This document shows, piece by piece, positions 1-8,673 of a stretch of DNA of 35,275 bases. Within the stretch, counting starts at the first letter, position 1. Every line of letters starts with the position of its first letter. This DNA comes from Flavobacteriales bacterium (GTDB taxonomy: Bacteria; Bacteroidota; Bacteroidia; Flavobacteriales; TMED113): positions 1 through 35,275 of the forward strand of contig PBKX01000004.1 of NCBI GenBank assembly GCA_002722215.1, in the 5' to 3' direction. A model generated the notes under the pieces. It searched no databases and was not told the origin of the DNA. It saw nothing but the letters and a program-made list of their open reading frames with translations. A program made the position numbers and the translations under genes.

Positions 1-929
1 CTGGACCAGATAATTTTAATAGCACTAACTATATAATCAATAATCTTGTTGCAGGGACATATAATTGTATGATTACTGATTCATTAGAATGTCCAAAAAT
101 AATTTCTATTATAGTTAATGAGCCTCCTCCATTAGAAATAGAATTAATAAATGTTGATAACTTAGACTGTTATGATAATGCGGGAGTTGCTCTAGATGTC
201 TCTGGTGGAATAGGAACATTGGAAGGAACCATCAATACTAGTTGGGGCGAAAATAGTGATTTTACATGGAACAATCCAGGACAGTGGTATTTAGAAGAAA
301 ATAATTTTAATCAATGGGAGGGATTAATTAATCTCACTGTTGTTGATGAAAATGGTTGCTCAACATCACTAAACAATATATTGGTAGAAAGTTGGAATGA
401 CCCAATTGCTAATTTTTCAACATCTACTTATGAAACAGGTTTGTTAGAAACTATTGAATTATTTGACTTGTCTTCACAAGATGCTCAAATCATAAGTTGG
501 CAATGGGATTTTGGTGATGGTAATATGATGAATGAACAAAACCCAATACATTTTTATGACAATCCAGGACAATATAATATATGCCTGATTATAGAGGATG
601 AAAATGGTTGTCAATCCGAAAAATGTAAACTAATTAATATATATAATAATGTTTATGTCTATATTCCAACTGGTTTCACAATCAATGATGACAATATTAA
701 TGAAACTTTTCTTCCGAGTGTAAATGGTATTGTGAAAGAATCATATGAAATGTTGATTTATGATCGATGGGGAGGAGTCGTTTTTTCTACAAATAATTAT
801 CAAGAAGGTTGGGATGGCACTTATAATGGCAAAGTACTTGAAAGTGGGATTTACTCATATAAAATATCTTATTTAACACCTAATAGCAAGCAAGAAGAAC
901 ATAAAGGTAGAATCACTTTGATAAAATAA
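1..929 (+). CDS. Partial secreted adhesin-like protein with PKD domain and type B T9SS sorting domain
   Basis: The frame is open from base 3 with no start, so this is the last 308 codons of a longer gene cut by the window edge. The first residues (LVAGTYNCMITDSLECP) look like the end of a SprB-type repeat. A PKD-like domain follows (WQWDFGDG, then NPIHFYDNPGQYNICLII). The end is a gliding-motility-associated, type B T9SS C-terminal domain: VYIPTGFTINDDNINETF, then YDRWGGVVF, GWDGTYNG, SGIYSYKI and a final GRITLIK. In this family the domain directs export through the outer membrane by the type IX system and surface attachment. The full protein is probably a large surface adhesin or gliding-related protein, but its N-terminal function cannot be seen. 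The family call is confident; the role is inferred. Confidence 0.9.
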   Translation, partial: GPDNFNSTNYIINNLVAGTYNCMITDSLECPKIISIIVNEPPPLEIELINVDNLDCYDNAGVALDVSGGIGTLEGTINTSWGENSDFTWNNPGQWYLEENNFNQWEGLINLTVVDENGCSTSLNNILVESWNDPIANFSTSTYETGLLETIELFDLSSQDAQIISWQWDFGDGNMMNEQNPIHFYDNPGQYNICLIIEDENGCQSEKCKLINIYNNVYVYIPTGFTINDDNINETFLPSVNGIVKESYEMLIYDRWGGVVFSTNNYQEGWDGTYNGKVLESGIYSYKISYLTPNSKQEEHKGRITLIK

Positions 930-1159
930 AGCCTGCACAAAAGGTTTAAAGAAATTCAAAAAAAAACGGTAACCTAGTTGTAATAATTCGGTAATTCTGT
1001 AATCTAAATTGACCAGACCCGCCCTAGCTATTACAAACAAAAAGTAAATTATATTAGTGTTAATTTCTCAAACATATTCCTGTACGGGAATAATCAATTT
1101 AATGATTATTTAATTTTTAAACAAATAAAATTTATTATTGCAGAATAAAAATAATATTC
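930..1159. other. Non-coding stretch with two small hairpins
   Basis: There is no convincing gene here. Two inverted repeats stand close together: TATTCC/GGAATA (1075-1080 with 1087-1092, 6-nt loop) and AATAATCA/TGATTATT (1089-1096 with 1103-1110, 6-nt loop). They overlap, so only one can form at a time. The second is followed by a T-rich run and could end transcription of the upstream surface-protein gene, but it lies about 160 nt past the stop codon and is AT-only in its outer part. The piece near 1010-1033 (gaccagacccgccctagc) is richer in GC than its surroundings; I cannot assign it to a known RNA. Confidence 0.35.
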
Positions 1160-1306
1160 ATGAGTAACGAAGACAAAATAAATGAACTGGTTGATCTATT
1201 AAATTATATTAAAGAACATCTCGATAACGACTGTTGCCAAACATTAATGGATGCGGATAGTATATCAGTTAAAATAGAACAAACATTAAAAGCAATAAAT
1301 TTATAA
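1160..1306 (+). CDS. Possible small protein, 48 residues
   Basis: An ATG at 1160 opens a 48-codon frame ending in TAA at 1304-1306. The product (starts MSNEDKINELVDLLNYIKEH) is charged, predicted mostly helical, and has a CC pair at residues 25-26. It has no signal peptide or membrane segment. Support for it being real: an A-rich stretch before the ATG, like other starts here; an amphipathic-looking composition; and a hairpin right at its end (1303-1332) shared with the convergent TPR gene. Against it: short length and no recognised family. I assign no function. Confidence 0.45.
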   Translation: MSNEDKINELVDLLNYIKEHLDNDCCQTLMDADSISVKIEQTLKAINL

Positions 1307-1332
1307 TGTGACTATATAAACTCTCACATTAT
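1303..1332. terminator. Hairpin between convergent 3' ends
   Basis: ATAATGTGA (1303-1311) pairs perfectly with TCACATTAT (1324-1332), giving a 9-bp stem and a 12-nt loop. It begins within the stop of the small plus-strand ORF and ends two bases before the stop of the minus-strand TPR gene, which suits a bidirectional terminator. There is no long T-run, so the assignment is moderate. Confidence 0.4.
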
Positions 1333-1333
1333 C

Positions 1334-2545
1334 TTATTGAGACAAATGAGAAGGCAGAATAGTTTCTTGACCTAATTTAATTGCGTCTAAATACCTTTTC
1401 ATAGCAATACTCTCTTGATCCATCTCTAACTGATAATAGATTTGTTTTAAAGTTTGAATAATAATCTCATCTTTAGGCTGCAGAACAAAAACCTTTTCTA
1501 AATTTGGTAATGCTTGAAGACGTAATTCTTTTATTCGCTTAGATAAATTATCATATTTTTTCTGAGATGCATTAATAGGTAAATTATTCTTTTTTTCGAT
1601 AAAAATATTAGCTTCATCTAGATATATTGCAGCTAAATTATTATAAGCGTCAACATACTTATCATCTAATTGAATTGCATTATTATAGGAATCTATTGCT
1701 TTAGGAATATTACTTAAACTGCTATAAGTAGAACCCAACACAAAATGTAAGTCTGGATTCATTGAGTCTGTTTTTACAGCATTATCTAAACTCTTTAATA
1801 ATGATTCATTGTCACCAGTAGAAATATAATAATTTACCTCTTTAAAAATAATATCTTTTGATTGAGGAATAGATGATCTTGCATTTTTAATTGCATCTAA
1901 TTCTTGATCTAGATCACCTATCTGAGAATAGCCTTCAATTAGTAGTCTATGATATTTTTCTTCTAACATATTAATTTGAATCAATTGAGATGCCCAAAAG
2001 ACCACTTTTTCATAATTTTCATCTAAAGAAGCCATTACTGCAGCATTATACATATTCAATGTGTCTTGTTTTTGAATTGGATCAGCCCCATTTATAGTAA
2101 TGATTTTTTCAAATTTTAATTCTGAATCCTTATAATTTTTAGCTTCATTATCTTTATATGCAGCATCTTGATATAAATTAATACATCTATTCAATTGAAT
2201 TAAAGATTTTTTAGAATGAGAACCGGAAAGATTAGCATCAGATACAAACGCATTAATTGCAATATCCAAATCAGAAAAATCTGGATCACCATCAGCATTA
2301 AACCAGACTTTCTCAAACACACTTAAATAAATTTTACCAAGATAATGGTAGTATTTAGACATTTTCTTTGCCTTTAAGCTTGAGCCTGATTCAATTTTTA
2401 CAGTTGCATTATCAATAGCTTCCTTAGCTGATACAAGATCTCTTTTATTGTCTAATGCAATAATTGCACTAGTCAAATCTTGATTTTGAGAGAATAAACT
2501 ACAAGAACAAAAGATTAGAAAACCAAACAACTTTTTATTCATCAT
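1334..2545 (-). CDS. Exported tetratricopeptide repeat protein
   Basis: A 403-residue protein with an N-terminal signal sequence (KKLFGFLIFCSCSLFSQ), so it is probably periplasmic or membrane-associated; Cys residues at 13 and 15 leave a lipoprotein form possible. Most of the chain is predicted alpha-helical. The clearest TPR units lie at about residues 265-310 (HFVLGSTYSSLSNIPKAIDS and the following VDAYNNLAAIYLDEA), with weaker ones before. There are two adjacent ATG codons (2543-2545 and 2540-2542); either could be used. It lies 32 nt downstream of gyrA on the same strand and is probably co-transcribed; a TPR gene after gyrA is, as I recall, common in Bacteroidota. TPRs bind partner proteins; the partner here is unknown. 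Confidence 0.85.
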   Translation of the reverse strand: MMNKKLFGFLIFCSCSLFSQNQDLTSAIIALDNKRDLVSAKEAIDNATVKIESGSSLKAKKMSKYYHYLGKIYLSVFEKVWFNADGDPDFSDLDIAINAFVSDANLSGSHSKKSLIQLNRCINLYQDAAYKDNEAKNYKDSELKFEKIITINGADPIQKQDTLNMYNAAVMASLDENYEKVVFWASQLIQINMLEEKYHRLLIEGYSQIGDLDQELDAIKNARSSIPQSKDIIFKEVNYYISTGDNESLLKSLDNAVKTDSMNPDLHFVLGSTYSSLSNIPKAIDSYNNAIQLDDKYVDAYNNLAAIYLDEANIFIEKKNNLPINASQKKYDNLSKRIKELRLQALPNLEKVFVLQPKDEIIIQTLKQIYYQLEMDQESIAMKRYLDAIKLGQETILPSHLSQ

Positions 2546-2577
2546 ATTATTTTTTAAAAAATTTATACATTATTATC

Positions 2578-5121
2578 TTAACTATCAGAAGAATTTAAAT
2601 CATCTATTTTAGATTGATTACCATCTACATCTTCGTTATTAACTGAGTCTTCAATATTTTCACCAGAAACATCATCTTCATTTTGATCAATTTCAACCTT
2701 AGCAACTGAGGAAATTTGATCATTCTCTTTTAAATTTATTAATTTTACACCTTGTGTAGCACGCCCCATAACACGCATAGACTCAACATTCATTCTAATC
2801 ATAACTCCACTTTTATTAATAATCATTAAACCATCTTCATCAACAACATTTTTGATAGCAATTAATTTTCCTGTTTTTTCTGTAATATTAATTGTTTTTA
2901 CACCTTTTCCACCTCTATTAGTGATTCTATATGAATCAAGATCTGATCGTTTACCATAACCATTTTCTGAAACAACTAAAACATGTGATTCTAAATTATT
3001 AACACAAATCATACCTACCACCTTATCCTGATTATTAGCTAACATAATTCCCCTAACACCAGAAGCACCTCTACCCATAGCTCGAACTTTAGACTCATGG
3101 AATCTAATAGCTTTCCCAGAATTTGCCGCAATCATAACATCACTATTACCATCAGTTAATCTTGCTTCTAATAGGCTGTCACCTTCTCTAATACCAATGG
3201 CATTAATGCCATTTTGTCTAGGTCTTGAATAAGCTTCAAGAGAAGTTTTTTTAACAACACCTTTCTCTGTACACATAATAACATAATGTGTATTCAGATA
3301 ATTTTCATCTTTTAAATTTTTGACATTTAAATATGCCATCACCTTGTCATCGGATGGAAGATTAATTAAGTTTTGTATTGCTCTTCCTTTAGATGTTTTG
3401 GATCCTTCTGGTATTTGATATACCCTCATCCAAAAACACTTACCTGCTTGAGTAAAAAACAACATATAATTATGATTAGTAGCAACGAAAATATGTTCAA
3501 TAAAGTCATCATCTCTAGTCGTCACACCTCTATGTCCAACTCCCCCTCTATTTTGAATACGATACTCTGATAATGGGGTTCTTTTTATATATCCAAAATG
3601 AGAAATGGTAATAACTACCTTTTCATCTGGTATCATATCCTCTATGGTTAAGTCTCCACCAGCATAATCAATTTCTGTTTTTCTTTCATCTCCATACTTC
3701 TCTCTCATCTCCAGAACTTCATCTTTGATTAAGTTCATTCTCATAGATCTATTTTCTAATAATTCATTTAAATGCTTAATGGTTTGCATTAAGTCAGCAT
3801 GTTCATCTTTTAATTTATTAACCTCTAATCCTGTAAGCTTTTGTAATCTTAAATCTAAAATTGCTTTACTTTGAATTTCAGATAAGTCAAATTTAGATAT
3901 CAGACCATTTTTGGCTTCTTCGGGGTTCTTAGAACCTCTAATTAAAGCAATAACCTCATCAAGATTATCTAACGCAATTAATAAACCCTCTAAAATATGA
4001 GCCCGTTTTTCAGCTTGTTTCAACTCATACTTTGTCCTTCTCACAACAACATCGTGTCGATGAGAAATAAAATGCTCAACTAGTTGTTTGACATTTAATA
4101 ACATTGGACGCCCCTTCACTAAAGCAATATTGTTAACACTAAATGAAGTTTGAAGTTGTGTATATTTATATAATTGATTTAAAACAATATTTGGAATCGC
4201 ATCTCTCTTTAAAACATATACAATACGCATCCCATTTCTATCAGATTCATCTCTAATATCAGAAATCCCATCAAGTTTTTTAGCGTTTACTAAATCAGCT
4301 GTTTTAGCAATCATATCTGCTTTATTCACTTGATACGGTAATTCATTAACAATAATTAAATCTTTATTATTTTTTTCTTCAAAAGAGACTTTAGCTCTCA
4401 TGACTACTCTACCTCTACCTGTCTCCAAAGCATCTTTTACTCCAGAATAACCATAAATCAATCCACCGGTAGGAAAGTCAGGAGCTTTAATAAATTGTAT
4501 TAATTCTGAAATTGAAATTTCCGGATTATCAATACAAGCACATACACCATCTATAACCTCTGTTAGGTTATGTGGAGGCATATTAGTTGCCATACCGACA
4601 GCAATACCTGAAGCACCATTGATCAATAGATTAGGAATACGCGTTGGCAAAACTGTTGGCTCTTGTAATGTGTCATCAAAATTTAATTGAAAGTCTACTG
4701 TGTCTTTATCAATGTCTGACAACATCTCTTCACTAACCTTCCTTAATCTTGCCTCAGTATATCTCATGGCTGCAGGACTATCACCATCAATAGATCCAAA
4801 ATTACCTTGACCATCTACCAATTGATACCTTAAAGACCAAGCTTGAGCCATACGCACCATAGAATCATAAACAGAAGTATCCCCATGTGGATGATATTTA
4901 CCCAGTACCTCTCCTACTATCCTAGCAGATTTTTTATAGGAACTAGTTGCACGAACACCTAATTCATACATCCCAAAAAGAACTCTTCTATGTACAGGTT
5001 TAAATCCATCACGAACATCAGGCAATGCTCTTGAAACAATAACACTCATTGAATAATCAATGTAGGAAGACTTCATTTCTTCCTCTATATTAATTTTTAT
5101 AATTTTTTCTCTGTCAGACAT
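2578..5121 (-). CDS. gyrA: DNA gyrase subunit A
   Basis: This is the breakage-reunion subunit of DNA gyrase, which with GyrB introduces negative supercoils in an ATP-dependent way. The 847-residue length fits. The N-terminal winged-helix/tower region has the catalytic tyrosine in RYTEARL (Tyr121) and the quinolone-interaction segment [10 protein letters not shown]. In that segment the residue matching E. coli Ser83 is Thr82, and the Asp87 equivalent is kept (Asp86). The C-terminal beta-propeller carries a GyrA-box-like QNRGGVG (about residue 520) and a later NRGGKG (about 735). The last 40 or so residues are a strongly acidic tail. It is transcribed divergently from clpC and is followed closely by a TPR gene. 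The start [10 protein letters not shown] matches the usual N-terminus of the family. Confidence 0.98.
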   Translation of the reverse strand: MSDREKIIKINIEEEMKSSYIDYSMSVIVSRALPDVRDGFKPVHRRVLFGMYELGVRATSSYKKSARIVGEVLGKYHPHGDTSVYDSMVRMAQAWSLRYQLVDGQGNFGSIDGDSPAAMRYTEARLRKVSEEMLSDIDKDTVDFQLNFDDTLQEPTVLPTRIPNLLINGASGIAVGMATNMPPHNLTEVIDGVCACIDNPEISISELIQFIKAPDFPTGGLIYGYSGVKDALETGRGRVVMRAKVSFEEKNNKDLIIVNELPYQVNKADMIAKTADLVNAKKLDGISDIRDESDRNGMRIVYVLKRDAIPNIVLNQLYKYTQLQTSFSVNNIALVKGRPMLLNVKQLVEHFISHRHDVVVRRTKYELKQAEKRAHILEGLLIALDNLDEVIALIRGSKNPEEAKNGLISKFDLSEIQSKAILDLRLQKLTGLEVNKLKDEHADLMQTIKHLNELLENRSMRMNLIKDEVLEMREKYGDERKTEIDYAGGDLTIEDMIPDEKVVITISHFGYIKRTPLSEYRIQNRGGVGHRGVTTRDDDFIEHIFVATNHNYMLFFTQAGKCFWMRVYQIPEGSKTSKGRAIQNLINLPSDDKVMAYLNVKNLKDENYLNTHYVIMCTEKGVVKKTSLEAYSRPRQNGINAIGIREGDSLLEARLTDGNSDVMIAANSGKAIRFHESKVRAMGRGASGVRGIMLANNQDKVVGMICVNNLESHVLVVSENGYGKRSDLDSYRITNRGGKGVKTINITEKTGKLIAIKNVVDEDGLMIINKSGVMIRMNVESMRVMGRATQGVKLINLKENDQISSVAKVEIDQNEDDVSGENIEDSVNNEDVDGNQSKIDDLNSSDS

Positions 5122-5289
5122 GTTATAAATACTTATTTTTTAGTTAAATACAAGATAATGTTATTCTAGATATTTTTAGACATAAAAATTAAAGTTTTTT
5201 AAAAAAAATAATAATGATATCAAATCAATAAAAAAAGAAAATAATATTATTTATATTTGAAATGTACCACTAGGTTTAAATTAAAAAAA
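5122..5289. promoter_or_regulatory. Divergent gyrA/clpC intergenic region with clpC -7 element
   Basis: The 168 bp between the two divergent genes is very AT-rich. On the plus strand TATATTTG at 5252-5259 matches the Bacteroidota -7 consensus TAnnTTTG and lies 30 nt before the ATG at 5290, giving a predicted leader of about 25 nt. No convincing -33 TTTG is seen. On the minus strand toward gyrA the best candidate is a degenerate TATCTTG about 28 nt before the ATG. No other operator is evident. Confidence 0.55.
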
Positions 5290-7830
5290 ATGGAAGAGAA
5301 TTTTTCTGCTAACATAAAAGATGTTATTGGGTTTAGTCGAGATGAGGCTTTAAGACTCTCAAATAACTACATAGGAACCGAGCACTTTATTCTAGGCATC
5401 ATTAAATTAAAAAGCTCTGGGGCCATAAAGCTGTTAAATTTTTTAGACATTAATACGCAAGATCTTCAAAAAGAAATTGAGAAATTTGCAATAAGTAAAG
5501 CAAATACTGAAGCAGTTATATCAAAAACACAAATCCCTTTAAAAAAAGAAGCCGAAAAAGCTTTAAAAACAACTTTCTTAGAGGCTCGCGTGTTTAATTC
5601 TGGTATGATTGGCACAACCCATTTATTATTATGTATACTGAGAAACAATGAGGACCCTACAACAAAATTTTTAAATAGACATAAAGTTACATACGAAAAA
5701 ATTAAAGAAGCTTTCTTAAATCAAGAAAATGTGGACCATGATTTTGATGATGATAGTGAATATCCAAAAAAAGAAAGCGAGCAAATAAAATCTTCTATTT
5801 CAGAGCATGATGATGAATCGTATCATTCTAAAGATGAAAGGAAACAATCTAGACCTACTAAAAAAAATAAATCTAATACACCGGTACTAGATAATTTTGG
5901 CCGTGATTTAACAAAATATGCTGAAGAAGGTAAATTAGATCCTGTAATTGGTAGAGCAAAAGAAATTGAAAGAGTCTCACAAATTTTATCAAGAAGAAAA
6001 AAAAATAACCCCTTATTAATAGGAGAACCAGGTGTCGGAAAATCAGCAATTGCAGAAGGACTGGCGATAAGAATCATAAAAAAGAAAGTCTCAAGAGTAT
6101 TGTTCAATAAAAGAATTGTCGCTCTTGATTTAGCTTCATTAGTTGCAGGAACAAAATATAGAGGACAGTTTGAAGAAAGAATGAAAGCTGTAATGAACGA
6201 ATTAGAAAAAAATGAGGATATCATACTATTTATTGATGAGATCCATACTATTGTCGGGGCTGGTGGATCTACAGGGTCTTTAGACGCCTCTAATATGTTT
6301 AAACCTGCATTAGCAAGGGGCGACTTGCAATGTATAGGAGCGACAACTCTAGATGAGTATAGACAACATATTGAAAAAGATGGGGCATTAGAAAGGAGAT
6401 TTCAAAAAGTAATTATAGAACCCACATCACCAGATGAAACAATTCAAATATTAAACAATATAAAAGAAAGATACGAAGAACATCATAATGTTATATACTC
6501 TGAAGATGCTATACAAGCATGTGTAACATTAACAAATAGATATATCAGTGACAGATTTCTACCGGATAAAGCTATTGATGCACTTGATGAAGCTGGCTCT
6601 AGGGTACATATCACAAATATTAATGTTCCAAGAGTTATTACTGATTTAGAAGACAAATTAAATAACATACAAAAAGAAAAAAAACAAGTTGTTAAAAAAC
6701 AAAGATATGAAGAGGCTGCAAAATTAAGAGACCATGAAAAAGAAACTGAATCAATTCTGTTAGAAGAACAAATTAAGTGGGAAAATCAAATGAAGGAAAA
6801 CCGGGAAACAGTCACAGAAGAAAATGTATCTGAGGTTATATCTATGATGACAGGCATACCTGTTAAAAGAATTGCTCAAACTGAAAGTCTGCGATTATCA
6901 AAGATGGAAGATGATTTAAAAACTAAAATTATTGGTCAGGAAGAAGCAGTGAAAAAAATAGTAAAAGCCATTCAAAGAAATAGAGCTGGATTAAAAGATC
7001 CAAATAAACCAATTGGTTCTTTTATTTTTCTTGGACCAACAGGAGTGGGAAAAACACAACTCGCGAAAGAATTAGCAGTCTATTTATTTGACTCTGAGAA
7101 TAGTTTAATTAGAGTTGACATGAGTGAATATATGGAGAAATTTGCGATATCTAGATTAGTTGGAGCTCCACCAGGATATGTTGGGTATGAAGAAGGAGGG
7201 CAATTAACAGAAAAAGTAAGAAGGAAACCATACTCTATTATATTGTTAGATGAGATTGAAAAAGCTCATCCAGATGTTTTTAACTTGTTACTACAAGCAA
7301 TGGATGACGGAATCATGACAGATGGACTTGGAAGAAGAATTGATTTTAAAAATACCATTATCATTATGACATCAAATGTAGGAACAAGAAAATTGAAAGA
7401 TTTAGGGAAAGGAGTTGGATTTACCACAAATGCTAGGAAAGAAAATCTCAGCAATCATACAAAAAGTGTCATAGATGCATCATTACAAAGAACTTTTGCT
7501 CCAGAATTTTTGAATCGATTAGATGATGTTATATTATTTAACCATTTAAATAAAAATGACATCTATGAAATTATCGAAATAGAATTAAAAAAATTAATTA
7601 ATAGAATCAAAGAATTAAATTACAACATCACACTAACAAAAAAAGTGAAAGAATATATTTGTGAAAAAGGATTTGATGAAAAATTTGGAGCGAGACCACT
7701 AAAAAGAGTAATTCAGAAAAATATTGAAGATTTACTCGCTGAAGAAATTATTACAAATAAACTCAAAGAAGGAGATCATCTCAAGATTGACATGAAAGAA
7801 AATAAAATTATTGTTAAGAAGAAAAAATAG
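5290..7830 (+). CDS. clpC: ClpC-type AAA+ unfoldase, ATP-binding subunit of Clp protease
   Basis: A Hsp100 ATPase that unfolds substrates and, in this family, feeds them to ClpP. In order it shows: two Clp-N repeats (about 1-145); a charged linker; AAA module 1 with Walker A GEPGVGKS (245-252) and Walker B LFIDEIH; a UVR-type segment (QRYEEAAKLRDHE, about 475-490), which marks ClpC rather than ClpB; and AAA module 2 with Walker A GPTGVGKT (582-589), pore loop GYVGYEEGG and Walker B ILLDEIEKAHPD. A longer frame opens with TTG at 5257, but that codon is the end of a TATATTTG promoter element, and the family N-terminus begins at MEENFS. I therefore start at ATG 5290 (846 residues). It is divergent from gyrA and meets fabI tail to tail with no gap. 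No clpP lies nearby. Confidence 0.95.
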   Translation: MEENFSANIKDVIGFSRDEALRLSNNYIGTEHFILGIIKLKSSGAIKLLNFLDINTQDLQKEIEKFAISKANTEAVISKTQIPLKKEAEKALKTTFLEARVFNSGMIGTTHLLLCILRNNEDPTTKFLNRHKVTYEKIKEAFLNQENVDHDFDDDSEYPKKESEQIKSSISEHDDESYHSKDERKQSRPTKKNKSNTPVLDNFGRDLTKYAEEGKLDPVIGRAKEIERVSQILSRRKKNNPLLIGEPGVGKSAIAEGLAIRIIKKKVSRVLFNKRIVALDLASLVAGTKYRGQFEERMKAVMNELEKNEDIILFIDEIHTIVGAGGSTGSLDASNMFKPALARGDLQCIGATTLDEYRQHIEKDGALERRFQKVIIEPTSPDETIQILNNIKERYEEHHNVIYSEDAIQACVTLTNRYISDRFLPDKAIDALDEAGSRVHITNINVPRVITDLEDKLNNIQKEKKQVVKKQRYEEAAKLRDHEKETESILLEEQIKWENQMKENRETVTEENVSEVISMMTGIPVKRIAQTESLRLSKMEDDLKTKIIGQEEAVKKIVKAIQRNRAGLKDPNKPIGSFIFLGPTGVGKTQLAKELAVYLFDSENSLIRVDMSEYMEKFAISRLVGAPPGYVGYEEGGQLTEKVRRKPYSIILLDEIEKAHPDVFNLLLQAMDDGIMTDGLGRRIDFKNTIIIMTSNVGTRKLKDLGKGVGFTTNARKENLSNHTKSVIDASLQRTFAPEFLNRLDDVILFNHLNKNDIYEIIEIELKKLINRIKELNYNITLTKKVKEYICEKGFDEKFGARPLKRVIQKNIEDLLAEEIITNKLKEGDHLKIDMKENKIIVKKKK

Positions 7831-7842
7831 CTATTTTTTCTT
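7819..7842. terminator. Perfect palindrome joining the 3' ends of clpC and fabI
   Basis: AAGAAAAAATAG followed directly by CTATTTTTTCTT is a perfect 24-nt inverted repeat centred on 7830/7831, the exact junction of the two convergent genes. Each half encodes the last three Lys codons and the TAG stop of one gene. A transcript from either side would form about a 10-bp stem closing on an AGCU loop, with a U-rich descending arm, so it could act as a bidirectional terminator. Weak AU pairing makes the efficiency uncertain. Confidence 0.5.
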
Positions 7843-8649
7843 GCCTAATATATCAATTAATTCTTTTGAAACCCCCGTATTTGAAAATCCTCCATCATGA
7901 AATAAATTTTGCATAGTAACTAACTTAGTGTAATCTGAAAATAGAGTAATACAATATTTTGCACAATCTTCAGCACTAGCATTACCTAGTGGTGACATCT
8001 TATCAGCGTATTCAAAAAATCCGTCAAAACCTGCAACACCACTACCAGCCGTGGTCATTGTTGGAGATTGAGAAATGGTATTAATCCTAACATGATTATG
8101 CTTACCATAATGATACCCAAAACTTCTTGCAATGGATTCCAAATAAGATTTATTTTCTGCCATATCATTATAGTCGGGAAATGTTCTTTGAGCTGCAATA
8201 TAGGTCAATGCTAAAACCGAACCAAAATCATTTATCGCATCCAGCTGAAACGCTACTTGTAACATCTTATGAAAAGAGATAGCAGAAACATCCAATCCTT
8301 TTATTAAAAAATCATAATTTAAATTAGTATAATCACGTTTTTTTCTAACATTAACAGACATCCCAATCGAGTGTAAAACAAAATCTATTTTTCCATCAAA
8401 ATCTTGCATAGCAGTCAAAAATAAATTCTCTAAATCTGAAACAGATGTCGCATCAGCAGCTATCACTTTACTATTACATTTTGTAGCTAGCTCATTAATT
8501 GAGCCCATTCTTAATGCAATTGGTGCATTGGTTAAAATAATTTTAGCACCATTAGCAACAGCTTCTTCCGCCACTTTCCATGCAATTGACTTACTATCTA
8601 AAGCTCCAAATATAATTCCCTTTTTACCTTTTAATAATTTATGTGACAT
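7831..8649 (-). CDS. fabI: Enoyl-[acyl-carrier-protein] reductase (FabI type)
   Basis: This short-chain dehydrogenase/reductase catalyses the last step of each type II fatty-acid elongation cycle, reducing enoyl-ACP with NAD(P)H. At 272 residues it fits FabI. The N-terminal nucleotide-binding fold starts GKKGIIFGALDSKSIAW, the FabI form of the glycine motif. The active site has Tyr150 (LTYIAAQR), Tyr160 and Lys167 in DYNDMAENKS, matching the Tyr-(6)-Lys arrangement of E. coli FabI. SQSPTMTTAGSG corresponds to the substrate-binding-loop region. It is the last gene of a minus-strand cluster, 24 nt after recN. It ends exactly where clpC ends. The symbol rests on motif agreement. Confidence 0.95.
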   Translation of the reverse strand: MSHKLLKGKKGIIFGALDSKSIAWKVAEEAVANGAKIILTNAPIALRMGSINELATKCNSKVIAADATSVSDLENLFLTAMQDFDGKIDFVLHSIGMSVNVRKKRDYTNLNYDFLIKGLDVSAISFHKMLQVAFQLDAINDFGSVLALTYIAAQRTFPDYNDMAENKSYLESIARSFGYHYGKHNHVRINTISQSPTMTTAGSGVAGFDGFFEYADKMSPLGNASAEDCAKYCITLFSDYTKLVTMQNLFHDGGFSNTGVSKELIDILGKKK

Positions 8650-8673
8650 TATATCTTTATTTTTTTCAAATAT

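Noticed and set aside
930-1159. Structured non-coding RNA or riboswitch
   Set aside because: Only small AT-rich hairpins are seen, with no recognised conserved core and no clear downstream regulated gene.
5257-5289. TTG start for clpC giving 11 extra residues
   Set aside because: The TTG is the end of a TATATTTG promoter element, the added residues (MKCTTRFKLKK) are unlike the family, and the ClpC N-terminus fits MEENFS at 5290.
5823-6224. 133-codon frame antisense to clpC
   Set aside because: It mirrors the conserved AAA module 1 of clpC and has low-complexity Phe/Leu/Ser content typical of a shadow frame.
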